Below are positions 29,827-40,545 of a stretch of 53,742 nucleotides of DNA, piece by piece. A program made the position numbers and the translations under genes. Source of the stretch: Solibacillus faecavium (GTDB taxonomy: Bacteria > Bacillota > Bacilli > Bacillales_A > Planococcaceae); assembly GCF_014836905.1 (NCBI RefSeq), contig NZ_JACSPZ010000013.1, positions 1 to 53,742 of the forward strand, written 5' to 3'. The notes beneath the pieces were generated by a model, which saw only the letters and a program-made list of their open reading frames with translations, did no database searches and was not told the origin of the DNA. The stretch's first letter is position 1; each line of letters begins with the position of its first letter.

Positions 29827-30054
29827 TTACTGTAACCATTTTTTAAGCGCATAATAATCTGGGAACTGACGCAATGAATCTTCACAGTGCTCACAAATAC
29901 TATGAATTGTCGTTTCTCCACGCTCGTTTTTTTCAAGATAATCATCTATTTCACCTATTTCAAATAAATGAAGTTTTTGAATTGTCTCTTCCGCCTCAAA
30001 AGGTAAAGTACCAATCTCTACCTTACAATGTCTACATAGGTAGCGTACAGGCAT
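29827..30054 (-). CDS. fin: Anti-sigma-F factor Fin
   Basis: A 75-aa protein matching the Fin (YabK) family, which binds sigma-F in the forespore and helps the switch to sigma-G. Visible signs are two zinc-ribbon-like Cys pairs, CRHC near the start and CEHC near residue 54, with ALKKWLQ at the end. RBS GGAGG is 9 bases before the ATG. It lies between pth and mfd, the exact position of B. subtilis fin. No clear sigma-F promoter was found upstream. Confidence 0.9.
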   Translation of the reverse strand: MPVRYLCRHCKVEIGTLPFEAEETIQKLHLFEIGEIDDYLEKNERGETTIHSICEHCEDSLRQFPDYYALKKWLQ

Positions 30055-30114
30055 CTCCCATGGCCTCCTTTAAAACACTTATGTATATTAAAGTATAGCC
30101 ATCATTTCATTAAT

Positions 30115-30678
30115 TTATGCGCCGTTGAATTTGTTCATCACTTCTAAAAATGGCTTTGTTAATGCTGTTTCAATTGCATCACAACTCTTATCAATTGCAT
30201 CTTTTACTATAGGCTGATCTTCTTTTGAAAACTTCGATAATACATAATCAGCCACTTTCATGCCTGCAGGAGGACGATTCACACCGACACGGATTCGATT
30301 AAATTCTTGTGTACCTAAATGCTGTATTAAAGATTTAATCCCATTATGACCGCCAGCGCTTCCCTTACTGCGTAATCTTAGTTTACCCGTTTCTAAATCT
30401 AAATCATCATAAATAACAATAATATCTTCAATTTCTATATCAAAATAATCCATTAAAGGTCTTACACTTTCTCCTGATAAATTCATATATGTTAATGGCT
30501 TCAATAAAATAACTTTTCCTTCAGGACGATGAACCGTTGCATACATACCATTAAATTTTGTCTGGTTTAATGGGGCATTCCACCGATTTGCTAATTCATC
30601 AATCACATCAAAACCTATATTATGGCGTGTATGTTCATATGGTTTCCCTGGATTCCCTAATCCAATAATTAATTTCAC
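30115..30678 (-). CDS. pth: Peptidyl-tRNA hydrolase
   Basis: Releases peptides from peptidyl-tRNA shed by ribosomes; essential. The 187-aa protein has [22 protein letters not shown] with its catalytic His, [28 protein letters not shown] and [17 protein letters not shown]. Start: GTG at 30678 (giving [10 protein letters not shown]) with AAAAAGGA about 12 bases upstream; the ATG four codons earlier overlaps that site. It is known as spoVC in B. subtilis. The usual neighbour upstream is ctc, but here an MFS gene is inserted. Confidence 0.95.
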   Translation of the reverse strand: MKLIIGLGNPGKPYEHTRHNIGFDVIDELANRWNAPLNQTKFNGMYATVHRPEGKVILLKPLTYMNLSGESVRPLMDYFDIEIEDIIVIYDDLDLETGKLRLRSKGSAGGHNGIKSLIQHLGTQEFNRIRVGVNRPPAGMKVADYVLSKFSKEDQPIVKDAIDKSCDAIETALTKPFLEVMNKFNGA

Positions 30679-30750
30679 TAGTAATCGCATCCTTTTTCTC
30701 TAATCGCCTTTATTTTATCACACATTCTCTTAGAACGTATGCATCACCGA

Positions 30751-31962
30751 TTAGTATGGCGCTAACGAACTATCTCTTTTTTTTCTCACCATATACAGCA
30801 CGAAAAAGCCTACTGCTGCTAGAAAACGTACAACTGTCGATAAATACATTGCTACTTCCATCGTATATGTCTCGAGGAGCCAAATGCCGATTTGAGGGGA
30901 AGTAAATGCTATAGTAGCAAGCAACACATTATAAGTCGTAATACAATAAGTACGCACTTCCTGTGGTGAGTTTTCCAGCAATAAATTAAACAATATTAAT
31001 ACAGTCCCTGAGACGAATAACCCCGAGATCAATGACATTACTACTAAATAATAAAGGTTTGTCGATAAAGCCATTAGTAAAGGTGCTGTCGACATGCCAA
31101 AGGCTACCCAGACGAATACATACATATTGCCATATTTTTGAGACCACTTCCGCCATAATGAAAAGGAGAAAATTTGTGCCGACATATTCGCTACATTGAA
31201 CATACTAATCCAAAAAATAGTTGCTCCTGCATAACGTACATTATAAATATTAAAAAGTCCCCATGCCATTTGCCAACCAAAGTTAAAAATAAGGGCGACA
31301 ATTAAAAACAAGACATACTTATTATTTCTAAAAATGGACCAATCCATCGCACGCTTCTTTTCTAAACTTAGTTCTCGTACAGGCTCATCATGCTTTAATA
31401 AAAAATAGAGCTCTACAATCCCAACAACAAAAGTAAACATAAATAAGATTTGATAGGCTATTTGATTAGCCGTCATATCCTTCATAACAACGCCAATAGT
31501 GAGTGTGACAATTAAGCCTACAATTGTTAACAATCGGTTACGATCACTGAAAAACTGTGCTCTTCGTGTTTCCTCGATAATATTCCCGATAAAAGATTGC
31601 CAACCCATATTAGCCATCGTATTCGGTACACTCATTGCAGCAATTAATGCTAAAAGTAGCCATGAACCAAAGCTTCCAGGTACATAACTAACAAATGCAA
31701 TTAGCAAAAATACAAAGCGCGCGGCTAATACAGAAAAAGCAACGAGCCTTTTTTGTTCAATAGACCGATTCAGCAAAATGGCGGCAGGTAATGTCATTAG
31801 TAATGTAATGAGTGGTGGTAAAGAACTAATTAACCCCACCTGATAATTTGTTGCACCGAGAATGGTCATAGCAAATATTGGAATATAGCTATTTGAAGTA
31901 TTTTGTGCAACGGCAGAAGCCATTCCGTGATAAATACTCATTTTTTCATTATGTGTTCTCAT
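30751..31962 (-). CDS. MFS transporter of unknown substrate
   Basis: A 403-aa polytopic protein with about 12 hydrophobic segments in two halves, a central cytoplasmic loop (LLKHDEPVRELSLEKKRAMDW) near the middle, and the segment LLMTLPAAILLNRSIEQKR with the charged loop 2-3 expected of the major facilitator superfamily. The N-terminus reads SIYHGMASAVAQNTSNSYIPIF. The substrate cannot be told from sequence; both transport of small solutes and drug efflux are possible. It lies between ctc and pth, where B. subtilis has no gene, and reads the same way as its neighbours. Confidence 0.85.
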   Translation of the reverse strand: MRTHNEKMSIYHGMASAVAQNTSNSYIPIFAMTILGATNYQVGLISSLPPLITLLMTLPAAILLNRSIEQKRLVAFSVLAARFVFLLIAFVSYVPGSFGSWLLLALIAAMSVPNTMANMGWQSFIGNIIEETRRAQFFSDRNRLLTIVGLIVTLTIGVVMKDMTANQIAYQILFMFTFVVGIVELYFLLKHDEPVRELSLEKKRAMDWSIFRNNKYVLFLIVALIFNFGWQMAWGLFNIYNVRYAGATIFWISMFNVANMSAQIFSFSLWRKWSQKYGNMYVFVWVAFGMSTAPLLMALSTNLYYLVVMSLISGLFVSGTVLILFNLLLENSPQEVRTYCITTYNVLLATIAFTSPQIGIWLLETYTMEVAMYLSTVVRFLAAVGFFVLYMVRKKRDSSLAPY

Positions 31963-32046
31963 AAATCCCTCTGATTTTTCTTAATATTTACGCATCTTCA
32001 TATTATTATACTGATTTTCTTTCGGATGTCGAAGCTTTTTTGAAGC

Positions 32047-32073
32047 AAAAAAAAAGCCACCCTATAGGGCGAC
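32047..32073 (-). terminator. Intrinsic terminator of ctc
   Basis: GCCACCC (32056-32062) pairs with GGGCGAC (32067-32073) with G-U pairs. A run of eight T follows on the minus strand. Confidence 0.8.
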
Positions 32074-32085
32074 TTCTTTTAAATT

Positions 32086-32739
32086 CTAATCTTCTCTACC
32101 TGGTTTTTCAGGTGTTAATTTTTCTCCCGTTGCTTCAACATCATCGGCTGTAACATTTTCTGCATCTGCATCGACATCTTCAACTGGTGCCGCTGGTGGT
32201 GTTACCGTTGCTAATGTATAATCGTCATCTTGTACTATTGAAAATTCTGTAAACTGATCACGAACATTACCCACAGATAACGTATCACCAACTTCTAATC
32301 CGGATACATCAATTTCTACAGTATCTGGAATATCGCTTGGATTTACTTTCACTTTTAATGTATGATTCGGTTGAGTTAACACTCCACCTTCCTTCACACC
32401 AACTGAAGTTCCTACCAATGCTACAGGAACATCTACTTCAAGCTCTTCTTTCATATTGATAGCAAGGAAGTCAACGTGTTTTACAAGACCTTTAATTGCA
32501 TCGCGTTGCATATCAGTAAGTACTGCATTTACTTTTTTCCCGTCTACCTCAATTTTAAACACGCTTGCTGTACCATATGTTTGAACTACCTTTGCCGTTT
32601 CTCTATAATCCAACGAAATCGGCGTTGTATTTGTTTCGTAGCCGTATAGCACACCGGCTAACTGACCATCTTTTCTAAGTTGGGTTAATGTCGAACGTTT
32701 CCCAGTATCACGCTTTTTTGCTTTTAAAACTGCAGTCAT
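32086..32739 (-). CDS. ctc: 50S ribosomal protein L25, general stress form Ctc
   Basis: Binds 5S rRNA in the large subunit and is induced by stress. The 217-aa two-domain protein has an N-terminal L25 domain (LKAKKRDTGKRSTLTQLRKDGQLAGVLYG) to about residue 95 and a TL5-type C-terminal beta domain (VDVPVALVGTSVGVKEGGVLTQPNHTL), ending in an acidic tail. A sigma-B-like promoter lies 45 bases upstream, which fits the classic stress control of B. subtilis ctc. Confidence 0.95.
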   Translation of the reverse strand: MTAVLKAKKRDTGKRSTLTQLRKDGQLAGVLYGYETNTTPISLDYRETAKVVQTYGTASVFKIEVDGKKVNAVLTDMQRDAIKGLVKHVDFLAINMKEELEVDVPVALVGTSVGVKEGGVLTQPNHTLKVKVNPSDIPDTVEIDVSGLEVGDTLSVGNVRDQFTEFSIVQDDDYTLATVTPPAAPVEDVDADAENVTADDVEATGEKLTPEKPGRED

Positions 32740-32778
32740 ATTCCATCGTCCCCCTTAAGTAGTTATACAATAGTTTAT

Positions 32779-32804
32779 TTACCCTGCATATGTAGAAATT
32801 AAAC
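32779..32804 (-). promoter_or_regulatory. Sigma-B-type promoter of ctc
   Basis: The minus-strand -35 GTTTAA (32799-32804), a 14-base spacer and -10 GGGTAA (32779-32784) match the sigma-B consensus (GTTTAA, GGGTAT) at 11 of 12 bases. It lies 40 bases before the ATG. B. subtilis ctc is a known sigma-B gene. Confidence 0.8.
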
Positions 32805-32850
32805 ATATTAATTATCTGACTCTTTCAAAAATTAATAGACAGAGTTCAAT

Positions 32851-32893
32851 GAAAAAAAGAAAAACAGCTCAGGGAATAATATCCCTGAGCTGT
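32851..32893 (-). terminator. Intrinsic terminator of glmU-prs
   Basis: ACAGCTCAGGGA (32864-32875) pairs perfectly with TCCCTGAGCTGT (32882-32893). TTTTTCTTTTTTTC follows on the minus strand. Confidence 0.92.
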
Positions 32894-32903
32894 CCAAATT
32901 TTA

Positions 32904-33863
32904 TTAATCAAATAATGTACTAACTGATTTATTTTCATAAACACGTGAGATTGCATCTGCCATTAATTTAGCAACAGATAATTGCTTAACTTTTGGAGAA
33001 ATTTTATCTTCGCTTAATTGAATGGTATTTGTTACAACCAACTCTTTAATTGAAGAATTTTCAATACGCTCAATTGCTGGACCAGATAATACTGGGTGAG
33101 AACAGCAAGCATAAACTTCTTTTGCACCACTCTTAATTAATGCCTCTGCACCAATCGTAATTGTACCTGCCGTATCAATAATATCATCGATTAAAATACA
33201 TACTTTACCCTCTACATTACCAACAATGTTCATAACTTCCGCTACATTCGGCTTTGGACGACGTTTATCAATAATGGCAATTGGAGCTTTTAAGCGCTCA
33301 GCCATTTTACGAGCACGTGTTACTCCACCATGGTCTGGAGAAACGATTACTAATTCCTCTTCTTTAAATCCTTTAGAACCGAAATGTTCAGCAAGTAGTG
33401 GTACTGCCACTAAATGGTCAATTAAAATATCGAAGAAACCTTGAATTTGAGGTGCGTGTAAATCTAATACGATTACACGAGTTGCACCGGCAGTCTCGAG
33501 AAGATTTGCTACTAATTTAGCAGTAATTGGTTCACGCGCTTTTGCTTTACGGTCTTGACGTGCATAGCCATAGTAAGGCATAACAACGTTTACCGTGCGA
33601 GCAGATGCACGTTTAACAGCATCAATCATAATTAAAAGTTCCATTAAATGTTCATTAACAGGAGCAGAAGTAGATTGAACGATAAATACATCCATTCCTC
33701 GAATACTTTCTTCAATGCTAATTTGGACTTCTCCATCACTGAAGTGTTTTACAGATGATTTCCCTAGTTCTACACCCATTTCATCAGCAATCTCTTTTGC
33801 AAGGGGATTGTTTGAATTTAATGAGAAGATTTTTAATTTTGAGTCAGCGTATTGATACGGCAT
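32904..33863 (-). CDS. prs: Ribose-phosphate pyrophosphokinase
   Basis: Makes PRPP from ribose 5-phosphate and ATP for nucleotide, His and Trp synthesis. At 319 aa it has the normal length. It has [16 protein letters not shown], the flexible-loop region [32 protein letters not shown] and the PRPP loop [21 protein letters not shown] precedes the ATG. It follows glmU by 26 bases in one operon. PRPP produced here is also the effector sensed by PurR encoded nearby. Confidence 0.97.
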   Translation of the reverse strand: MPYQYADSKLKIFSLNSNNPLAKEIADEMGVELGKSSVKHFSDGEVQISIEESIRGMDVFIVQSTSAPVNEHLMELLIMIDAVKRASARTVNVVMPYYGYARQDRKAKAREPITAKLVANLLETAGATRVIVLDLHAPQIQGFFDILIDHLVAVPLLAEHFGSKGFKEEELVIVSPDHGGVTRARKMAERLKAPIAIIDKRRPKPNVAEVMNIVGNVEGKVCILIDDIIDTAGTITIGAEALIKSGAKEVYACCSHPVLSGPAIERIENSSIKELVVTNTIQLSEDKISPKVKQLSVAKLMADAISRVYENKSVSTLFD

Positions 33864-33889
33864 GATGGCCTCCTGTATTTTAAATAATT

Positions 33890-35260
33890 TTATTTTGAAT
33901 TTAATTTACTCATATAGCCTAGCTTATTTTCCTGACGAGCACGTGCAATCGCTAATGCATCTTCTGGAACTTCTTTTGTAATTGTTGAGCCAGCTGCAAT
34001 AAATGACCCTTTTTTCAAAGTTACCGGGGCAACTAAATTTGAATTGCATCCAATAAATACATCGTCTTCAATAATTGTCTTATATTTATTTTTACCATCA
34101 TAGTTCACAGTAATAGAGCCACAACCAATATTTACATTGCTGCCTACTTCTGCATCACCAATATAACTTAAGTGGGACACTTTTGTATCATCACCTAACG
34201 TGCTTTTCTTAACTTCTACAAAGTTACCGATTTTTACATGGTTTCCTAATGACGATTCCGGACGTAAATGCGCAAATGGACCAACTGCCGTTTCATCACC
34301 CACTTGGCTATTTAGCACAACTGAACTGTGGATCGTAGTTTTATTTCCAATTTGGCTATCAACGATATGGCTGTTCGGACCAATTTTGCAGTCTTCACCA
34401 ATTACCGTTTTACCTTCAATAATTACACCAGGTAAAATAACAGAGTCACTGCCAATAATCGCATCTGCACTAATATGTGTAGTTGCCGGATTAATAATCG
34501 TTACACCATTTCTCATATGACGTTCATTAATACGAGCTCGCATTAACTCTTCAGCTTGAGACAGCGCAAAGCGATCATTAACACCCAGCGTTTCATCAAA
34601 GCTATCTGTCACATGTGCTGCAACAACTTCACCTTGCTTTTGAAGGATTTCAATGACATCCGGTAAATAGTATTCACCCTGTGCATTTTCATTTTTCACT
34701 TGCTTTAGGGCCTCAAATAACGCTTCATTATCAAAGCAGTAAGTACCTGTATTTATTTCTTTTACAAGCTGTTGCTCCTGTGTTGCATCTTTTTGCTCAA
34801 CAATTTGAGAAACCTGACCATCTTCGTTGCGTAAAATACGCCCATAGCCGGTTGGGTTATCTGTAACCGCTGTCAAAATAGTAGCTTTTGCATTTTCTGA
34901 AGCATGGTGATCTAGTAATGCTTGCATTGTTTCAGGACGAATTAAAGGTGTATCTCCACATACTACAAGTGTAGTTCCAGTAAGTCCTTTTAAAATAGGC
35001 TCTGCTTGCTGAACAGCGTGTGCAGTACCAAGTTGCTCTGCTTGTAAAACATACTCACTTTTATTTCCGAGAGTTTCTTGAACAAGCTCTGCACCATGTC
35101 CTACAACAGTTACGACACGTTCTACATCTAGAGAACCAATATGATCGATTACATGTTCCACCATTGGCTTTCCACATACTGGGTGAAGCACTTTATATAA
35201 TTTGGACTTCATTCGTGTACCTTGACCAGCAGCCAAGACAACTGCATAAGTATTTGTCAT
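33890..35260 (-). CDS. glmU: Bifunctional UDP-GlcNAc pyrophosphorylase/glucosamine-1-phosphate acetyltransferase
   Basis: Makes UDP-N-acetylglucosamine for peptidoglycan and teichoic acid. The 456-aa protein has an N-terminal uridyltransferase domain ([25 protein letters not shown] at residues 9-33) to about 230. A left-handed beta-helix of hexapeptide repeats follows, ending in the acetyltransferase active site ([39 protein letters not shown]-type [13 protein letters not shown]). RBS TGGAGGA precedes the ATG. Confidence 0.98.
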   Translation of the reverse strand: MTNTYAVVLAAGQGTRMKSKLYKVLHPVCGKPMVEHVIDHIGSLDVERVVTVVGHGAELVQETLGNKSEYVLQAEQLGTAHAVQQAEPILKGLTGTTLVVCGDTPLIRPETMQALLDHHASENAKATILTAVTDNPTGYGRILRNEDGQVSQIVEQKDATQEQQLVKEINTGTYCFDNEALFEALKQVKNENAQGEYYLPDVIEILQKQGEVVAAHVTDSFDETLGVNDRFALSQAEELMRARINERHMRNGVTIINPATTHISADAIIGSDSVILPGVIIEGKTVIGEDCKIGPNSHIVDSQIGNKTTIHSSVVLNSQVGDETAVGPFAHLRPESSLGNHVKIGNFVEVKKSTLGDDTKVSHLSYIGDAEVGSNVNIGCGSITVNYDGKNKYKTIIEDDVFIGCNSNLVAPVTLKKGSFIAAGSTITKEVPEDALAIARARQENKLGYMSKLNSK

Positions 35261-35442
35261 ATTACAAGTCCTCCATTTTCAGCTCATTTTCTCTTATGAC
35301 TATATAGTAAATTCACAATCTTTTCAAGGTATTCAGACTTGACAAAAGTTTGAAATCACATATTTAAATGTGATTAAAATATATAATCATTATGGCTTTT
35401 TCGACATTATTCCCTTTTTTTCTGTTATAGAACATTTTTATC

Positions 35443-35483
35443 AAAAAAAATAAAAAAAGGAGCCTCCTCAAATGAGTGACCCC
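35443..35483 (-). terminator. Intrinsic terminator of spoVG
   Basis: An imperfect stem, GGAGCCTCCTC (35459-35469) against GAGTGACCCC (35474-35483), relies on G-U pairs. A long T-rich run follows on the minus strand. Confidence 0.7.
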
Positions 35484-35495
35484 TTCGTTTTATTA

Positions 35496-35795
35496 TTAAA
35501 CATTTGCCTCTTCCAATTCCATAGCATCGTCCTGATTTTCATCAGCTGAAGCATGGAATGCCTCTAACACGATGTCCTGGATTTTATTACGTGTATTCGA
35601 ATTAATTGGGTGTGCGATATCCCGGAATTCACCATCTGGTGTTCTTTTACTTGGCATTGCTACAAATAAACCAGTATTTCCATCAATTACACGAATATCA
35701 TGAATAACAAATTCATCATCTAGTGTAATTGATGCAATTGCGCGCATACGTCCATCTGTTTGAACACGTCGTAATCTTACGTCTGTTATTTCCAT
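35496..35795 (-). CDS. spoVG: SpoVG family RNA/DNA-binding regulator
   Basis: A 99-aa protein, near-identical in character to SpoVG ([55 protein letters not shown]), with an acidic tail. SpoVG affects sporulation septation and is a widespread nucleic-acid-binding regulator. Start: ATG at 35795 with GGGGGAG about 9 bases upstream; a 25-codon upstream extension is not supported. The region upstream is very AT-rich and has a sigma-H-like promoter (separate entry), as expected for a gene under sigma-H and AbrB control. Confidence 0.96.
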   Translation of the reverse strand: MEITDVRLRRVQTDGRMRAIASITLDDEFVIHDIRVIDGNTGLFVAMPSKRTPDGEFRDIAHPINSNTRNKIQDIVLEAFHASADENQDDAMELEEANV

Positions 35796-35863
35796 TATGA
35801 ATTCTCCCCCTATACTTAGGTGCTTCATTTTGTAATACTGAAAAAAGGGAATTTCTTCTCTTC

Positions 35864-35893
35864 CATTCATTTAATCACTTAAATTGCACCTTT
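35864..35893 (-). promoter_or_regulatory. Possible sigma-H promoter of spoVG
   Basis: The minus-strand -35-like AAAGGTGCA (35885-35893) lies 13 bases from the -10-like AATGAATG (35864-35871). The -10 fits RnnGAAww except its last base; the -35 keeps AGG but departs after it. Known sigma-H control of spoVG in B. subtilis motivates the call. Confidence 0.35.
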
Positions 35894-36030
35894 TATCATA
35901 GAATACAATAGAATGTAATTTTTTTCTATCTACAATTTTTATAATTGTTAAAATAAACAAAATATTCTGCGTTTTATTTATTATTTTGTAATAATTCAAC
36001 GAAAAAATCTATAATAATATTTATAAAATA

Positions 36031-36066
36031 GAAAAACCTACACCTTTTTTATAGTAAAGGTGTAGG
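36031..36066 (-). terminator. Intrinsic terminator of purR-ridA
   Basis: CCTACACCTTT (36037-36047) pairs perfectly with AAAGGTGTAGG (36056-36066). TTTTTC and further T residues follow on the minus strand. Confidence 0.92.
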
Positions 36067-36074
36067 CTGTATTA

Positions 36075-36449
36075 TTATTTTACTAACGCTATAACTTCAA
36101 TTTCAACTTGTACATCTTTCGGAAGCCGCGCAACTTCTACTGCCGACCGTGCTGGTTTATGATCGCCAAAATGACTTGCATACACTTCATTCATTGCAGC
36201 AAAATCATTCATGTCTTTCATAAATACTGTTGTTTTTACAACCTGATTTAAAGACGAACCTGCAGCAGCCAAAACGGCCTTTAAGTTTTCAAATACTTGA
36301 TGTGTCTGTACTTCAATATCGCCTTCTACTAGTTCCCCTGATGCTGTAAGTGGGATTTGACCTGAAGAGTAAAACATATTATTTACGACGATCCCTTGTG
36401 CATATGGTCCGATTGCTGCAGGTGCATTTGTTGTTGATACTGTTTTCAT
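36075..36449 (-). CDS. ridA: RidA-family enamine/imine deaminase
   Basis: Hydrolyses reactive 2-aminoacrylate-type enamines made by PLP enzymes. At 124 aa it has the usual length. It shows [51 protein letters not shown] and the signature [22 protein letters not shown] with the substrate-binding Arg. B. subtilis YabJ at the same place was described as needed for PurR function. Start: ATG at 36449 with GGGGAG 8 bases upstream, inside the end of purR. Confidence 0.95.
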   Translation of the reverse strand: MKTVSTTNAPAAIGPYAQGIVVNNMFYSSGQIPLTASGELVEGDIEVQTHQVFENLKAVLAAAGSSLNQVVKTTVFMKDMNDFAAMNEVYASHFGDHKPARSAVEVARLPKDVQVEIEVIALVK

Positions 36450-36450
36450 A

Positions 36451-37278
36451 CTAATTTCTCCCCTTTTGAAAAAAATTACCTTCACTTAATGCAATAGTGC
36501 GATCTTTCTCATTCACTTCTTGTAGCTTTACTAATGAATAATAGTCCCCTACTAGTGTTTCATCTGCATGTTCTGCTTCTACTAAGACAGCAATACCTGC
36601 AAGTTCACAATCAAATTCTTCTAGTAAGTTTTTCATTCCATTCATCGTACCTCCGACTTTCATAAAATCATCGGTAATTAATACGCGCTGGCCACTTTTC
36701 ATACTACGCTTAGATAAAACCATCGTTTGAATACGACGGGAAGATCCTGATACATAATTAATACTTACGGTTGAGCCCTCTGTTACTTTGCTGTCACGAC
36801 GAACTACGACTACAGGCACATTTAAATGTCTTGCAATCGCATGGGCAATTGAAATACCCTTTGTTGCAACTGTCATGATGACATCAATTTTTTGGTCACC
36901 AAATGCACTCGCAAATACTTTCCCTACACGATTCATCAACTCCGGATTCCCCAATAAATCCGTCATAAATAAATACCCACCAGGAAGTAGACGATCTGAT
37001 TGGCTTAATTCAGCAATTAATTCCCTAGTAATTTGACGAACTTCATGTTCCGCCATTCTAGGAATATATTTAACACCACCTGCTGCGCCAGGTACGGTTG
37101 TCAATAACCCGATTCCTTTTTCTTCAAATGTTTCCTTTACAATTGTTAAATCTTCACTAATTGAAGACTTTGCAGAACTGTAAAGCTCAGAAAAATAAGT
37201 TAGCGGGATCAACTGATGTGGATGCTCAAGTAAATAATAAGTCATATCTACAAGGCGTTCACTACGCTTCCATTTCAT
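36451..37278 (-). CDS. purR: Purine operon repressor PurR (PRPP-responsive)
   Basis: Represses purine synthesis and transport genes; PRPP relieves repression. The 275-aa protein has an N-terminal winged-helix domain ([29 protein letters not shown]) to about residue 75 and a C-terminal PRTase fold with the PRPP motif [17 protein letters not shown]. This is the Gram-positive type, unrelated to the LacI-type PurR of E. coli. Start: ATG at 37278 with AGGAGAGGG upstream. It is followed immediately by ridA in one unit. Confidence 0.96.
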   Translation of the reverse strand: MKWKRSERLVDMTYYLLEHPHQLIPLTYFSELYSSAKSSISEDLTIVKETFEEKGIGLLTTVPGAAGGVKYIPRMAEHEVRQITRELIAELSQSDRLLPGGYLFMTDLLGNPELMNRVGKVFASAFGDQKIDVIMTVATKGISIAHAIARHLNVPVVVVRRDSKVTEGSTVSINYVSGSSRRIQTMVLSKRSMKSGQRVLITDDFMKVGGTMNGMKNLLEEFDCELAGIAVLVEAEHADETLVGDYYSLVKLQEVNEKDRTIALSEGNFFQKGRN

Positions 37279-37349
37279 GCGACCCTCTCCTAAACAATAA
37301 TAATTAAAATACGAATATTTAATAGTCAAATTACCATAATTATACGTAT

Positions 37350-38216
37350 TTATGCAAGTGGATTACGTTCCCCTAACATACGAACTACATATACTTCCTC
37401 ACAAAAACCTCGTAATCCATTGTAAATGCGACTAACACGTGCTTCATTTTCGACTAGACCAAACACTGTCGGACCACTGCCACTCATCAGTACAGCATCT
37501 GCACCAAAGCGTTGCATCTGTTCTTTAATCGTAATCACTTCTGGATGTAACTTAAATGTTACAGTTTCCAAAACATTTCCAAGCGACTGGCACATTAATT
37601 CATAATCATCCGTCTCAATAGCTTTTATCATTTGTTTTGTATTTGGATGATTTAAACCTTCAATATTTAATCCACCATATACATCTGCAGTAGAAACGCC
37701 AATTTTCGGCTTTGCTAATACAACCCAACATGTTGGAGGTGCTGTTAGTTCCTGAATTTTTTCGCCGCGCCCAGTTGCTAGGGCCGTACCACCGTATACA
37801 CAGAACGATACATCGGAGCCAATTTTCGATCCTAGTTCAGCTAGCTCGTCTAAAGATAAATTTAAATTCCAAAGCTCATTTAAACCGCGCAACGTAGCAG
37901 CCGCATCGCTACTTCCGCCAGCTAAACCTGCCGCAATTGGAATTTGTTTTTCAATTGAAATGTCGACGCCTTCTTTAATATCGTATGTACTTTTAATTAG
38001 CTCAGCCGCTTGATAAGCGAAATTACGTTGGTCATCCGGCACAAAATTATCGGCCGAGATAATTTTAATTTGTCCGTCTTTACGCGTCTCCAGTCCAATC
38101 CGGTCAGCTAAATCAACCGTAGTCATAACCATCTCTACTTCATGATAATTATCAGGACGCTTATAAAGCACATCGAGTGTTAAATTAATTTTAGCGGGTG
38201 CTTTTACATACAACAT
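37350..38216 (-). CDS. ispE: 4-diphosphocytidyl-2-C-methyl-D-erythritol kinase
   Basis: GHMP kinase of the non-mevalonate isoprenoid pathway. The 288-aa protein has [26 protein letters not shown] at the N-terminus, the ATP-binding glycine motif [19 protein letters not shown], and the C-terminal [22 protein letters not shown] precedes the ATG. It lies between sspF and purR as in B. subtilis. Confidence 0.96.
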   Translation of the reverse strand: MLYVKAPAKINLTLDVLYKRPDNYHEVEMVMTTVDLADRIGLETRKDGQIKIISADNFVPDDQRNFAYQAAELIKSTYDIKEGVDISIEKQIPIAAGLAGGSSDAAATLRGLNELWNLNLSLDELAELGSKIGSDVSFCVYGGTALATGRGEKIQELTAPPTCWVVLAKPKIGVSTADVYGGLNIEGLNHPNTKQMIKAIETDDYELMCQSLGNVLETVTFKLHPEVITIKEQMQRFGADAVLMSGSGPTVFGLVENEARVSRIYNGLRGFCEEVYVVRMLGERNPLA

Positions 38217-38346
38217 TGAATATTCCTCCTACTAGATAAGGCACGCAATTTTAATTACGTAATCAATTTATTAATATACCTATTTTAACATACGACGTGC
38301 TTGAGCAATGTACTAAAGTCTATACTTTTTACGCATATTTCAACTT

Positions 38347-38389
38347 ATAAAAAGAACACCCTCGCAAGGATTACCTTGCCTAAGGGTGT
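38347..38389 (-). terminator. Intrinsic terminator of sspF
   Basis: ACACCCT (38356-38362) pairs with AGGGTGT (38383-38389), and inside it CAAGG pairs with CCTTG. TTCTTTTT follows on the minus strand. Confidence 0.85.
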
Positions 38390-38403
38390 CACTTTTCGTC
38401 AAC

Positions 38404-38595
38404 TTACTTTTGGTTGTTCTGCGAGTTCTGTTTGGCTAAGTTATTCTCGGCCATTTCAATTGCACGCTTTACCATGTTTCCTGCATCACGGGATTTAATA
38501 CCGCCCCAACCCTCACGTTCCACTACGTCATAAAATCCAAGTTCTTTTGCAATCTCTTCCTTTAGACGGCTAGACATGATTTTTTGTTTCGCCAT
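38404..38595 (-). CDS. sspF: Small acid-soluble spore protein, alpha/beta type (SspF-like)
   Basis: Forespore protein that coats and protects spore DNA. The 63-aa protein has the family block [20 protein letters not shown] and [22 protein letters not shown], which includes the GPR protease-site region near KEEIAKELG. Start: ATG at 38595 with GGGAGG 8 bases upstream; the 19-residue extension further out is not credible. A sigma-G-like promoter lies just upstream. Its presence shows that the organism forms spores. Confidence 0.93.
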   Translation of the reverse strand: MAKQKIMSSRLKEEIAKELGFYDVVEREGWGGIKSRDAGNMVKRAIEMAENNLAKQNSQNNQK

Positions 38596-38625
38596 GCAAA
38601 AAACCTCCCTTTTCGTTGACGCACT

Positions 38626-38654
38626 TAGCATGTGTAAAAAATAAAAAAACACTC
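38626..38654 (-). promoter_or_regulatory. Sigma-G/F-type promoter of sspF, overlapping the veg terminator
   Basis: The minus-strand -10 CATGCTA (38626-38632) matches CATWHTA at six of seven bases. The -35 GAGTG (38650-38654) matches GHATR at four of five, with a 17-base spacer. The -35 lies in the 3' arm of the veg terminator hairpin. Confidence 0.55.
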
Positions 38655-38669
38655 ATATAAAATGAGCGC
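38630..38669 (-). terminator. Intrinsic terminator of veg
   Basis: ACACTCAT (38649-38656) pairs with ATGAGCGC (38662-38669), including two G-U pairs. TTTTTTTATTTTTT follows on the minus strand. Confidence 0.85.
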
Positions 38670-38703
38670 TTTTTTAAAAATATTAAAATAAGTACTAGAA
38701 AAA

Positions 38704-38961
38704 CTATTTGATGGTAGCAACAGCATCATCTAAAAAAGTAATCTCTACTGCTTCAGTAAGTATATCTGTGTAACTGTAAGAAACGCGTTTATTCGCATTA
38801 TCCTCTTGCTTTAGTTCAATAACGAACACTGCGTGATAAGTATCACTTAAGACACCTTCACATTCAATCGTTTTCTTGCGGCCTCCATTTGCTTTTAATT
38901 GCAAACGTTTACCCAAGTGACTATCTAATGATTTTTTAATGTCTGCTAACGTTTTTGGCAT
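38704..38961 (-). CDS. veg: Veg protein
   Basis: An 85-aa member of the Veg family ([20 protein letters not shown], then [30 protein letters not shown] and [15 protein letters not shown]). In B. subtilis Veg is made abundantly and stimulates biofilm gene expression through SinR; the mechanism is not settled. Start: ATG at 38961 with GAGGTG about 8 bases upstream; a 25-codon extension runs through the promoter. A strong promoter lies 26 bases ahead. Confidence 0.95.
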   Translation of the reverse strand: MPKTLADIKKSLDSHLGKRLQLKANGGRKKTIECEGVLSDTYHAVFVIELKQEDNANKRVSYSYTDILTEAVEITFLDDAVATIK

Positions 38962-38986
38962 TTTTGCATACACCTCACTATAAACC

Positions 38987-39015
38987 AGTTTAACACAGTG
39001 TATTTTAAATGTCAA
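38987..39015 (-). promoter_or_regulatory. Strong sigma-A promoter of veg
   Basis: The minus-strand -35 TTGACA (39010-39015), a 17-base spacer and -10 TAAACT (38987-38992) sit in an AT-rich context. The veg promoter is a classic strong vegetative promoter in B. subtilis. Confidence 0.85.
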
Positions 39016-39101
39016 TAAAATATAATATTTTATCACCGCTATTCGAAGCCGTCAACTTTTTTCTGAAGTTTTTCAGAAGTTTTTTCAACTGTACATTCAC
39101 A

Positions 39102-40545
<1,444 letters not shown>

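Noticed and set aside
39060-39095. Hairpin TTCTGAA/TTCAGAA near the end of ksgA as a ksgA terminator
   Set aside because: The T-run follows the hairpin only on the plus strand, where there is no gene to terminate; on the minus strand A residues follow.
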